Of a stretch of 64,000 bases of DNA, positions 15,108-27,791 are shown one piece after another; the first letter of the stretch is position 1, and each line of letters begins with the position of its first letter. The notes under the pieces were generated by a model. It saw only the letters and a program-made list of their open reading frames with translations. It had not been told where the DNA came from and did no database searches. The position numbers were made by a program, and so were the translations under genes. Source of the stretch: Dirofilaria immitis (lineage: Eukaryota; Nematoda; Chromadorea; Rhabditida; Onchocercidae); assembly GCA_024305405.1 (NCBI GenBank), contig JAKNDB010000103.1:62001-126000 (forward strand), given 5' to 3'.

Positions 15108-18100
15108 ATGCCTCCAACACAAGGTGCTCATATTTTCGGTACCGTATTTATCGGATGTGGTATAGTAGCGATTATTTTCAATGCTACCGTTATGATAACT
15201 CTCTGTCGTCTGAGACGAAATATAACGTCGCATGTTTTCTATTTGCTTATCTTCAATTTTGCTATCATTGATCTTCTGAAAAGTATACTACAAATTAAAT
15301 TATAGCATGTTTTAATAAATAATTACCTTGAAATCAAAATAGAAATGAGAAAAAATTTTTAATAACTTAATAAATTGTTACAAATAAAATTTAATAAAAA
15401 TCTTAATAAGTATTAATTAATTACTGTTGGCATTCATTAGTTAATAAATAGTATCAAATTTAATTTAATCATACAATTATTGCATCTATTATTTGAATAT
15501 GATTTTCTTGCAGGTACGTGCTCAGTAATATGGGCGCTAAAAATGCTACCTGCGGGTGTCAGTACTTCGATGTATTTTATGAAAGCTGATCAATTTGCTT
15601 TGATGATTTTACGTTTCGCAAATTTGGCAACCATTTTGAATTTGCTAATACTTACACTTAATGAATATATTTACATTATCTATCCATTTTACTATCGCCG
15701 ATTTGTTACTAAGTTAGTAGTATTTCTTATTCAATACTTTAAGCTATTGTTCAAGACCATTACAGTAAGCTTTAACAGTTTAATAGATTATCATCTGTAA
15801 TCAATTATTGGTTTATTGTACATATATTGTCATATTTATATTAAATTTAAGAATTTCAATCAAAAATTTGATCAGAAATTTTTGATCTACAAATATTATA
15901 AAAGCTATAAGATATTAATTGAAATGTTGCTAAAAATTAAAATAACAGGTTGAAAAAATCTTTAAGTTGCTAATATGAAACTTAAAAAAGTTACTCCAAT
16001 ATTTCCAGAAATATACGAATGAAATACGAATTAATGGATATAGTAATTCAAAGTCGCATAATATTTCATTTGCATGCTTGTAGAATTTTTAAATATTCAA
16101 TTTTTAGCATGCGAGTTACAATGCTAATTGTAATTTGTTGGATAATATCATGGGGATTTACATTATCCATTCTTTTCGTTGGTTCGCAAAAGCAATCTAT
16201 TTATATTAAACCAGATTGTTTGATCAAACGAAAATATTTGGATAATATTTTAAATAATGCAGGTAAATATTATTTCAAATTTACTCCTATCTATTACATG
16301 AAAATTTAAACTTTAATTCAACAATTGAAAATCAAAGATATTGAGTAAAATGATAAAAAATTAAATCATATATAAGTATTTAAACAAAATGAGATAATTA
16401 TTTCGAAGCAATACCAAATTAAGTATGTTTACGAAAAATGGCAATGGAAAATAATATTCAGCCTTTTTTAAATTACCATTTTATACCGTGTTATCACTCA
16501 TTGACATTCAATTAATTAATTTGAAAGCAATGACAAAAGGAAAATAAAAATTAAATTTAGTTTTTTCTAGATAATAGCTGAATTATTTATCAAATATTTC
16601 CCACTTCATTTATTCCAATTATCCGTTTTTAAATTTTCAACAAATTTAGAGAACAAAGCCACACCAACGATCATAGCAGCAAAAGTAATAGCAGTAACAA
16701 ATATTTCGTATTCATTGCTTTTTCCATCATGTAAGATTTATAATTATTCGTTAATTTTTTCTTAAATTTTTCTATCTTAATGATGAAATATCAACAGTAA
16801 GAATCGAAAACAGATCAAGCAAAGAAGTGGAAAAAAGAAGTAAATAAAGAAGTAAACAGAAAAAAACAAGCATGAATAATTTCTGTTTTTAAAAATTCGT
16901 TTAAAATTTAAATTTTATTTCTAAGCTTACAGCATGTTTTGTACGTAATAGTCAAATATCAAATAATACCGAATATATTTATAATATTTCTATTATTATA
17001 TTTTGTTTTGTATGCCTCATCATATCAATTATCTGCTACAGTGGATTAATTCGAGTCATTTCAAAAATTATCAAAAATGATATGGTATTTATTTGTTTTG
17101 AATATCAAAAGTTTTATAATTTAATAAATGTTAAATTCAATCCATTCTAAATCATTTCCTAATTTATTCAAAAATTTTGACTAATTTTTTTAAATTATAT
17201 TATTCCTTTTTCTTTTGAAAGATTTATCACAATTTTGTGAAATATTGATATGATTGTGAAAAAAATTCTATTAATTACAGATGCCAGTCAACAGTGAACA
17301 TCAGTATGATAATGTTATGAATAGTAAGTAAATTACAAATTGCAATGCTCTTTGTATCAAAAATTATTCTAATTAGGATAATTTGAAATATAAATGTCAT
17401 ATTTGAAAACAAACGAAATTAAACTAAAGATTAGAATTGAAATCATCGAATTAAAAAAGTATCCTTATGAAAAATTGTCATCGATAAATTTACTAAAAAT
17501 TTCATTTTATTTTATATTCAAATAACCGTTAGAAAAACAACGTATAATCTAATAATAATTTACCTAATTTGATATTTTAAACAAGTTGCTGCAACTATTT
17601 TTGTATTTCATATGAGAAAATCAAACTTTCCTATTATTTTACAATTATACTATTAAATGTGAATATTCAAAAATTCAAAAATCTTCTCTTCTTTCAATTT
17701 CAGATGAATTTAATCGAGCAAAGAAGCAATTATTAAAAGGAATAAATATGTAGTCGTAATTGGCAGTGTATTAGCTATCTATACTGTTTATCTTATTTCA
17801 TATTCAGCTATTAAATTTTTGTTTGTTAGTAGACTAAGAAGGTTTTGTTTTAAATTATTATTTTAAAGTGATTTCAAATTTATTTAAAAGCAACATTTTC
17901 AATTTATAAAATGAATGAATAGATTCAGGCATTCTAAGAAATTATTAGATTATTTTATATACAAGAATAATATGAAACTCTCAACAGATATTATTTAGGT
18001 TTGTTATTTTGAAATTATTTAATTATTAAAATTCTGATTTATTGGCTGATATCTTTTAAGTTCTCAAATGGGTATCTCACTAACTGCAATGTATTACATA

Positions 18101-18552
18101 CGGTGGAGTTTTCAAACATTAATGTGTTTGAATACTCTCTTGCAACCACTTTGTTACTTTCGGATGCGCGAATTTCGAAGCGCTTTCAAAAGGTATTTAT
18201 TCGTCATATTTTATTCAATTTTAAAAAATTCTTTTTATAAATTTTGGAATGTAAATTTGATAGAAAATTTCAAAATTAAGCAAAAAAAACAATTGAAACA
18301 TATGGAATGCACTGATTCATTTTTCGAAGTCAATATGAAGTGCTTTTGAATTTTAAAAATTGTAGGATCTGAATATAAATTTGATATTTTAGAAATTTTA
18401 TCATGAATTTTTTTAGCGTTATATTTCGTCTTAAGCGTAGTGAATCAATCGTAGCCGAAAGTACCTATTTATCCATTACGGAAAGTCGACGACGAACTAC
18501 TTTGGGAAATAGTGATAGAAACAATATAAACAGAAAAATACATACAGTTTAA
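15108..18552 (+). CDS. Class A (rhodopsin-like) seven-helix GPCR, nine exons
   Basis: A seven-transmembrane receptor of about 403 residues. Exons: 15108-15282, 15514-15712, 16108-16262, 16650-16730, 16933-17084, 17281-17323, 17704-17841, 18061-18192 and 18417-18552. Phases agree throughout except inside exon 7. TM1 is around IFGTVFIGCGIVAIIFNA. TM3 ends in NEYIYIIYPF, where most class A receptors have DRY. TM4 is VTMLIVICWIISWGF, TM5 is IIIFCFVCLIISIICYSG, TM6 is VVVIGSVLAIYTVYL and TM7 is TLMCLNTLLQPLCYF, a QPxxY form of NPxxY. A basic, Ser/Thr-rich tail follows. The start is the first Met of the first visible exon, but that exon is open back to a 3' splice site at 15081, so an upstream exon is possible. 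Exon 7 needs one extra base near 17720-17722 to stay open. The ligand cannot be told; it could be a peptide or an orphan nematode receptor. Confidence 0.8.
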
Positions 18553-20337
18553 AGCCAATCAATCTTTAAAATTGTTAATTCTCAAAATTTTTTCATCATT
18601 TTCTAGAATATTTCATTAGTTATATGTTTCTTGTAAAGAGATATAAATAAAAACGAATAAAAAAAAATTGTGAAAAATGAAAAAAGTATTTTTTTGAAAA
18701 AAATTTTACTTAACAAAATCATTTTTAAAATATTGAATTGTTTGTTTATTTGTTCGTATCATCGCATGCTATAATTTTTAAATCAAATTATATCAAAATA
18801 TGAAATAAAATTCTTTTATTTTAACTCGTATCAAAGTATGAAATAATTCAAATTTCCCCAACATTCCTCACAAATTTTTCGAACTTTCCATCACTATCTT
18901 CATGAATTTAACAGGGTTCTTTTACAATATACAATGTTTAATCGTTTTTAATTTCTGAATATCACTGAAAATTTATTGTATGTTCCTTTAGAATGATCTG
19001 TTTTATCCTTCAAAAATGTAATCAATATAGTCATTTGCAATTGCAATTATATTATTTTGATCACGTCGTTTTGAAAATTAAGAGATAAAAATTTATAAAA
19101 TATTTATCTCTTAATTTTCCTTCTACTATAATTAAACATTTGTTTATTAGTATGCATATGAATATTTTCAGATTCATCAACTAGTAAATGAATGCTCACA
19201 AATTAGACTTTATTTTGAACAATTCCTATATCTTTTTTTTAATTAGTGTAATTTGATTGATTCAAAATTATTCGAATCTTTTCTCAAATTTAAATCAATT
19301 AAAGTGAGATTTTTATATTTCTGTCTGTTTGATGCTCAAAATACTGAACAAAACAATGAAAATATAGGATAAAATGAATATTATGCCATGAACCGCGTAA
19401 AGCATGTCGAATCTTCAATCGATCAATTGATTAATGTATAATTAGATCGAATATTCATTAAATATCGACTATTACATATTAGTTAATTATTGCATAATTA
19501 ATGTTCAATGGATAGTGGATTTAATTAACATTAACAACTGTTATAACGATGAAAGATTAAATAATGCGAGGACTATGAGTTTTTATTTTACGTATCGAAG
19601 CAATGAGAATTCGAAATTCTGAATCTGGAATGTCAAGGTTCGAGAGACGAAGGTAGCATTTGTGCTTGTTATGACTCTTTTTCCTATCTCATTTGCTTTT
19701 TAGAAAAAATATTCCGTCATTCTTTTTGACTTTTCTTATCATGAAGCGATGAAATTCTGGTCTTAAACATTTGGAGGACTATGTTGATAACATGATTGAT
19801 AGCACAATAATAATATAGGCCATGTGATGAAGAATATTTCTTATCACGATGCGCTTGTTAATTCTGGATTTAAATCTCAAGAGTGATATGCAGACCAAAA
19901 ATTTTATTTCCAAACTTCTGATAGGCTTTGCAAGAGATTTAATCAATTTAATAATATTAATTAGCTGTCCAAAATGATCATTTATAGTAAGATCAGTTGC
20001 TCATTTTATTATTACATTAACAAATCTGATAGTTTACATACCCTAACACACATACATTCATTTGTTTTAAGATATGTCAAAAAATATATTTATAATTGTT
20101 CAATTTTGAGATTGAATTAAAGTTGATCAGTGTTTAACTAATATCAAATTTCATTTTTTGTGACTTAATTTTTAATTATTAAGTTAGTCATCATGGAGTA
20201 CTATTTAATTCACAAATAATTCGATAATTTATATAAATATAATTACACAAAATAAAATAATTTTATTTAAAGTGCTATAATTTCAATAACAGTTTTATTT
20301 TTCAAAATTTCTATTTCACTAATTTCATTTCAAACAT
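18553..20337. other. Intergenic region, convergent 3' ends
   Basis: Lies between the 3' ends of the GPCR gene (+) and the Mind bomb-like gene (-). It has AATAAA-like hexamers just after the GPCR stop (near 18650) and A/T runs. A slightly less AT-rich part at about 19,380-19,870 has no sustained open frame. I see no gene. Confidence 0.55.
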
Positions 20338-23300
20338 TTACGTATAGATGGTTGTACGTCGTTTGATAGGTTGTCGACAAATGTGGCACATTTTCAATTT
20401 TGACGGATTACTACAGTCCACGCACGCTGTATGCCCACATTGAAATACAATACTACAACGTTGATCCATACATATTGCACATGTAACTTCAAGCTCCAGT
20501 TGTTCTAGTTTATCACGTAATTCACGCACTATTTCATTTTCTCTAAAAAAAAAAACAAAGATTGAAATTGGCTCAAATGTTGCTAGTAGGCTGCACAATA
20601 ATAAGCCAAGTGTCAGCAATGTTGACATGAAGCAGTAACATAAGTAATGATACACATCTTAGTCCCATGAGCATTTTTTTGTGTGATATTAATTGTTAAA
20701 ACATATTCAAAAAAATTTCCTTTCTAAAAGAAAACATGAATATTCCAGGCTTATTTATATCTAATCTAAATCTGATTACTGTTTTTAATAAGCTAGGCTT
20801 AAGCTAGATAAGTTGATCTTACAATTAACTCGAATCTAATCATTGTAATATATTGAAAATAAGTATTACGAAAAAAATTGCCTACCTTTTTCAACAGCTT
20901 TTTGGCACGTTCAATAGCTTCTTGAGCAATCTTTTCGATTTGACTTTCGTCGATCATCTTGACGTTATCATTCAGTTCAACACCCCATATTCCTTGTTTT
21001 GAATAATCTTACCTCCAATTTCAACCACTTCGCCATCTAAAGAATTTTTGTTGAAATAAGCTTATCAAATATGAATATTCAAATGCATATAAATTCAACT
21101 TATCTCTTTATCTTCATCTATTTTGCGGCTTAATTAACCATTCATCTGACTTATAAATATATCGAAATATAATTAAAGAATATATGAAAAATTAAAATAA
21201 TATAATAAATAGTCCCAACAATTAATATTAATAGATTTTAAAATTATTTAAGAAATTTAATGAATTAACAAAAGTAATTTAGGTGACTTCTTTAAAATTA
21301 TCATATAAAATTATTTTAATTACTCTTGTAATTTGATAAAACAAGAATTTTTGTAATTTCGAAATTTGAGAAATAGGAATTAATAATACATGAATTTTTG
21401 CGACAATAATTTGCTGATAACATAATGGACAACGTCTGAGTAAAGTGCTGCCAGCACAGGTGGCGCAAACCACTCGATGACCACAAGGGATGAAAATGAT
21501 ATCTGCTACATTATCATTGCAATTAAAGGTACACATCGTCACTCCGGTAGTATCAAAGTTTCGTGCGATTGCACGACTCATTGGAACACATGATCTGAAA
21601 CTTGAATTCTGAATTAGTAAATTTGCATAGGTAATAAGATTAATTAAATGCTACATATAAATCCTTTAATTAGAAATAAAAATTAAAAAGGAAAAATCCT
21701 AATTCATTGAAATCAATAATTGAATTGGAAAATTCAAATGATTTAACAAAATCTTATTACATACTGCAAATATCAGAATTTTTTTTTGTTATGTTCCATT
21801 TGAGTTTTAATATCTAAACAAATACTTGTCGAGATTTCTTTGCTAACCTTACAAAAACTCATATTAAAAAAATTTTAGCATTAAAATCTTCCACCACCGT
21901 ATTTAATTTATCGAAGCTAGATGGTTGCAAATATATCATTTCCGATACCTTTTTGGCCCTCTTAACAAAATTAAAGGACTAGCTAGCAATAGAACTAACA
22001 ATAAATATAGTTAGCCTAGCAGAAATACGTGAAAACCACTAGCATAAATGTAAGGCCTGGAAGCACGTAATACATACTTCGAATTCATAAATCTCAAGTT
22101 TCTGTACTTTTACAAAATGATATTTAAATAAAAAATAGAGAACTCTCGATGAATGATTGAAATTATTAATGAATTCCTATTTTCGATACTTATCATTTTT
22201 ACTTCAAATATCTTATAAATTTGAATTTCAGACATTTAATCTCTTGTGATTGATTTCTTACAGTATGACATTTAAAATTTGAAAATTTCCCTTGATTCTT
22301 TTTGTTCTATCTCTAATACCAGCAAAACCTAACTACATTTTTCTTCAAAAATGTAAAGTAATAAAAAATCAGTGGAATTAACCGAATTAAACGAGAAAGC
22401 TATTCAAAATGTTTCAATTTCCAAATTTAGATAATGCGATTTTATCATTTTATCATAAATGTCATCACAAAGAATCTCACTTTTTGAAAAAATTATACGT
22501 CTTCTTTCATCATATTTTCATTTTTTAAACCAATGTCTCACCAGTTTATTCATTTTGTCTACTATTTGTTTTGATCATTAATGTTTATAAGTTTTTCATT
22601 CTTATTATTTCTTTAACAATTTCCAATATTTAACCATAACTTCATACTTAATAGGAAGATTTTATCAGGAATTTGATTGTTTTTATACTCCAAAATTAGT
22701 ATTTAATAATTAAAGAAAGAAGGAGAAAAAAATGGGTATTTAATGGATTTTCTATGGATTTTAAGTAAATTTTTGCAAAATTGAAAAACAAAAAGTAAAA
22801 AAATTGACCAAAAATGACTTAAATTTTTCAAATTATGATAAGGATATAAATGTTGCAATTTACATCGCTACTATGGTTTCATTAAAATTTGATAAGACTT
22901 TAAACATATGAAGGAAAAAGTTCCTATTATCATGAACCTTGGCCTACAAGCAACATATTGTTCAAATAACGATTTCAGAGTTGGTTCGGTAACTGATTCG
23001 AATGGAATATATCCGGAACGATCACGAATTTGTGGATCCGCTCCTTGTGCTATCAGGAAACACATCACTGCAACAGGCCATTGTGGACGAAATGCTGATG
23101 CAAGTTCTTCCAAACGCTAAAAAGAAAAGTAATAATTTAATTTCTTATTTTAATTTCAACAAAAATTAATTTAAAATTTCAAAATTATCGAAAGACTTAC
23201 TAAAAGGAATAAATACCAATAATTTTGATTGAAATTAAAATAATTGAACTTCTTTTCTCACTTATATTAATTATTCAATAAATATGACAATCAATAAGAA

Positions 23301-26300
23301 TTTGACGCTTTTTTGAATCAATTCGTTAATCATTTCAAACAATTGATTCGAATTAACAAATTAGCCACCATATTTGATTTCTTCATTTCTAATACAGCTT
23401 GGATTTTATTAGTGCTTATTGCAGCTTGTCCTTGGGTTGCTTGTGCTGCTAAATGTAATGCGGTCATGCCATCACAATCTCGAGTATTTAATGGTATTCC
23501 CAAGGATACGAGTAACTGAAGTGTTTGAAAGAAATATAGAATTATCTCGTCTATATTATTACATATTCCGAAAATTAAAATTTTAAATTGTATATGCTGA
23601 AATTATAAATTTATTTCAAAATTTCAAAATCAATTCAATAATTTCTCGATAATCATTTTTACTTCATTTTTTATTCTTCAAAAAATTAATAAATATTTTT
23701 ATATTTATTGAAAAGAATATTTAATGAATTACTTGAATACAGGAAAGCCGTTGCATATCCTTGTCAGCGTTACCGTCCCAACGTTCCACCGCAAAATGCA
23801 ATGCTGTTCGGCTGGCTTTAGTTGTCTTATTTACATCAGAAAAATGCTAAAAAATAAAATAATATTATAAATTTTTTTATCTTAGCAACATTTAATTCTC
23901 TTTATTCATTTAAATATCGTAAATTAATCGAAGTAAAAAGAATTTTTTATCATCTTTACTTTAAGAATAATTTCCAACACATTAATATGGCCATATGCAG
24001 CAGCAAGATGTAATGGTAATAAAGAACAGCAATTATCCGATACAAGAAGTGTTGGTTTCATACGAATCATCGATTCTACTATTCTGTAAAAGGTTGTTGA
24101 ATTTAATCAAGCATAATATAATGGAATTTAAGAGAACTTTCTAAATTAGTCAAAAAAATTTAAACTTTGAGGCCAAAAATGAATGATTATTCTGTGTATG
24201 CATTTTTCTTATATAAATGTTAAATACCAAATGATGTTATATAAAAAGAAGGAAAAATTGAAATCGTAAAACGATAAATGGAAATTAATTTTGTCACGAT
24301 TAACTTTTAATAAAATATTATAAGAACTAATAAGTTTGCTCATTAATTTTTATAATTGCTACTTATCATGTAAAAAAAATGAGGATAAAAATATTCTAAA
24401 AAAATAAAAATCCTTTTTTTTAAGGAATTTTCAAATTATACTCTTGCTGATTGGCTATAACGGCAAGTTGTAATGCAGTTAATCCATCATTATTCATTAT
24501 CAACTGGTCAACCTTAACATTTGATAATAAACGATGAAGCATTGCACCACGGATTGCTATATCTTCCATTATGGATAAAATATGAAGAGGCGTATTGCCA
24601 TCATTATCCTTAATATTTAATTATTCTTTATATTTTTTATTGTTGAAGCAAAATTCTCCGTTAAATTTATTTAACGTTAAACATTTTGGAAAAAAAACCA
24701 TCCACTATCAAAATAAAACTATTTAATTTTTTTATTAAAAATTAAACAAGGGTTCTTCATAGTCCTAATACATACAAAAGTCATGGAGTGGCTGAGTGAA
24801 ATAAACAAAGAAGCATTTATCTTTAACTAAAATTAAATTTTAATATTTAATATTTGTGAATACAAAGTGACACCTGTATGTTTGGATCAATCGTGGACGC
24901 ATTTAAAAGCCGATCAATGCAAGATAAGTTGCCATTTAAAATAGAACAATGTAAAGCCGTTTCACCTTTGAAGTTTTGCCAATTAATATCATCAGCCAAA
25001 AATATCATCAGACCTTCGATAATCTGCTTGTGACCTCTGTAAAGTTTTGATACGGAAATTTATTTTAAAAAATTTTTAATTTCTAGATAATAAATGAATG
25101 CATACATAATACTTTCAAAAATTCTTATTAATTTTTTAATAAAAATATAGAAAAATTAAAAGCACTCATTTGCATATGAATTATTGAAATATAGGATAGT
25201 AATTAATTAACTAACATCAAACCAAATTTGTTTACCTTTTAGCAGCTATATGATATAGACCATTACCTTCTGGATCAGTAACGTTTTTTCAGCACCAATA
25301 CATAGTAATACGACAACAGCTGACCAAAGGCCTAAGTCAACGGCTAACATCAAAAGTGTTTGTCCATCAATAACAGCATTTTTCTTCAAATTTAAACAGG
25401 TTTTATGCCAGTTATCATGATAATATAATAATATATTTAATGATACAATATTTCGAAAAAGTTTAGAATTAATAAAAAAATTTTTAAATCAGAAATTTTA
25501 CCAACCAATTCTGGATAATAATGAAGCATTAGGTGAAATCGTTTCTCATCACCAGTTTCAGCCCAATAACGTAATGCTTCCATTATATCGGTTACATTTG
25601 GTGCCATTGATATTATATCAAACACAACACGTTCCGGAGTACGGTTTATATTTGCCAAATGTGTTGGAAGATTTCGGTCATGCATTAAGGTTGACAAACG
25701 TCGACCTATTTAGTAAAAAAGTAATCGGATGTTTCTTATTTTTATGCATTCTTTGTTAAATGCATATAAAGATATGTTCGAGCAATATTTTTTCAAATTT
25801 ATTTGATATTTACAAAATATTTAATAAATAGGAAAATTCAGAAAAGATCAAATTCTAGTGAAAAGCAAAATAACGAAGAATTAATTAAGTTTACAAGTTG
25901 CTGAAATCGGGAAAGATTATTTTGAAAAATACTTAATGATTACATAAATTTTATTAATCTTAACCTTAAATATGACATTAAATGGATTTATTACCTGAAT
26001 ATATAGGTAAAATAATATCATTCAAATTCTCCGATTGTTTCCAAATGAATGATTCGGCATGCGGCAATCGTAATGCGAATGTTTCTTTATCCAAAACACG
26101 AATTGATACCATTATTGCTTTGCTTAAGTCCTGAAAATTATAATGTTGCAGAAAATTTTGGAGTAATTTTTTATTTTATGCTAACTGCTATTTAATTGTC
26201 ATTTGCATTATGCATTATGCAAATTATTTGTTCGTCAATATGCAAATAATAGTAATTATATTCATATAACATGATTATGAAAAAAAATTTTGCAAACCTT

Positions 26301-26771
26301 ATTTCTGATCATAATTGCTCGATCGCCATCCACCATACAAATATTTTGTGCTAATAAGATAGTCTTTGGATGCCATGAATATGTTGCTTCAACTACAGTA
26401 TTCCGCCCCATTTCTGATTGATTCTTTCTATCTTGATTATTGTTATTATTTGATGCAACTGCTATAGTACCTTCTGATGTTCCCCAACTAAAAATCGTAA
26501 CTTGGACGGATTCCGTAGTTACATCTTTTACAATACCAACTTTACCGATATACTGAAATTAAACATATAAGTTCAAGTTAAATCATTAAAATATAGCTTC
26601 TAATCATTTTATTATTTTACAAAAATTAGTTGAAAATTTCATCCAAGTTTTCAGTGACTAATATCTTACAGTAGCCATCCGTGAACTCCAAGCTAATTGA
26701 TTATAACTGTGCAATCGTTCATAAAATGAAAAATCGTGTTGTGCAATACGGACTCGATCACCTTGCTGCAT
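20338..26771 (-). CDS. mib-1: Mind bomb-type RING E3 ubiquitin ligase
   Basis: Mind bomb proteins ubiquitinate Notch ligands so that they are endocytosed. Exons in gene order: 26771-26670, 26552-26298, 26130-25995, 25705-25502, 25383-25236, 25036-24874, 24608-24442, 24083-23960, 23846-23733, 23515-23369, 23116-22948, 21594-21390, 21036-20886 and 20542-20338; about 760 residues. The first two exons match the second SH3-like (REP) repeat of MIB1 (GDRVRIAQHDFSFYERL, then IGKVGIV). Ankyrin repeats follow, with motifs such as ETALHCSILNGN, NTPLHILS, LPLHLAAAYGHINVLEIIL, RTALHFAVE and MTALHLAAQ. There are two C-terminal RINGs: CTFNC...PCGHRVVCATC...CPLC, and CAICMDQRCSIVFQCGH...CHIC, ending RRTTIYT. 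The Herc2/ZZ half of known MIBs is not visible upstream. One-base frame losses are seen at 25284-25289 and 20997-21000, and probably 20887-20891; the joins of exons 4-5 and 11-12 are not resolved. Confidence 0.88.
21595..22947 (-). other. Long intron of the Mind bomb-like gene
   Basis: About 1.35 kb between the last ankyrin exon and the first RING exon, by far the longest intron of this gene. MIB1 in other animals has three RINGs, and the missing first RING would be expected here. I searched this stretch on the minus strand for a Cys-x2-Cys...PCGH pattern and saw none. Confidence 0.5.
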
Positions 26772-27791
26772 TTTAAATATACGTAATCATGAAACTATGA
26801 TATCAAATCCTAAAAAAGTGAAAATAAAATTGCCAAACTTGTCTTATCACCGGAATAAAAATTCCAATGTTGCCTTAACAATTTATAAAAATTAGAATTT
26901 CGAAAAATCATTGTTTGCTACATCTTTATATATTATTGAAGTTAAATAAGATAATTGAAATTCTGATCTAACTGATTTTATTTTTATTCAATTAATTCTG
27001 ACTAATAATTATTCTAATCAATTAAATCAGTTTATTAATAGATAAACGAATAAAAATTCTTTATTTTGCTACATGATAACAGATCTGAAAAAGCAAAAAT
27101 CCGGTCTAAAATTGAAAAACATTATCTCTGTATTCAAACTATTAGCACTCAAATGATTTCCCTTACCAACATCAAAAATAATTTGATCAGATTTTTCAAG
27201 TTCAACAAGGCTTGATCAAAATTAACGAAATGTATTAATAATAAGTGTTTTTGTTTATAAGTTCAAACATTTTTTTCAGCAATAAAAAATGAAGTCGCAT
27301 GGAAAATCTTGAACCTCTTACCTGCAACTTCCCTCTCTTAAACATTTATCGAATGCAGTGCTCATCATAAATCAATCGATTAAATAAATAATTTCACAAT
27401 GATAAACATAGCATTATTTTGAAAAGTTCACACATACATTCAGTAATTTTGTATGGAAAACAAAATTTAAATAAAATAAAAATTTACATAAAGAAATATG
27501 GAAATATTTAAAAATTTGCATAAAAATATCATGAATTTTGTTTTAATCAATAAAAAATATTTCCAGTTTTAGTCTTTTTGGTAACAACGGTTGCTATTCT
27601 TCAATTTATTTTATATATATATATATATATGTATATGTGTGTGTGCTCAGATTTTAAATTTTAGAAAAATTTTTTGAATCAAATTCTAAAGATTCACTTT
27701 TTGAATTTTCCTTGAAATTAATTGTTATATTAAAGCAAAAACAGTTCAAAAACTTCATGTTTTTATTAGTATTATTTAAAACATCAGAAAA
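26772..27791. promoter_or_regulatory. Divergent intergenic region between the mib-like and AT-hook genes
   Basis: About 1 kb separates the first visible mib-like exon (-) from the start of the + gene. It must hold the promoter of the + gene, and that of the mib-like gene if that gene really starts here. It contains a (TA)n tract running into (TG)n at about 27,612-27,646 and several A/T runs. No upstream mib exon with a Cys-rich ZZ pattern is seen. Confidence 0.45.
27612..27646 (+). repeat. (TA)n/(TG)n compound microsatellite
   Basis: About ten TA units followed by GTATATGTGTGTGTG. It lies roughly 150 bp upstream of the start codon of the AT-hook gene. Confidence 0.9.

Noticed and set aside
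22908..23120. Plus-strand open frame of 70 codons
   Set aside because: Antisense shadow of an ankyrin exon of the Mind bomb-like gene.
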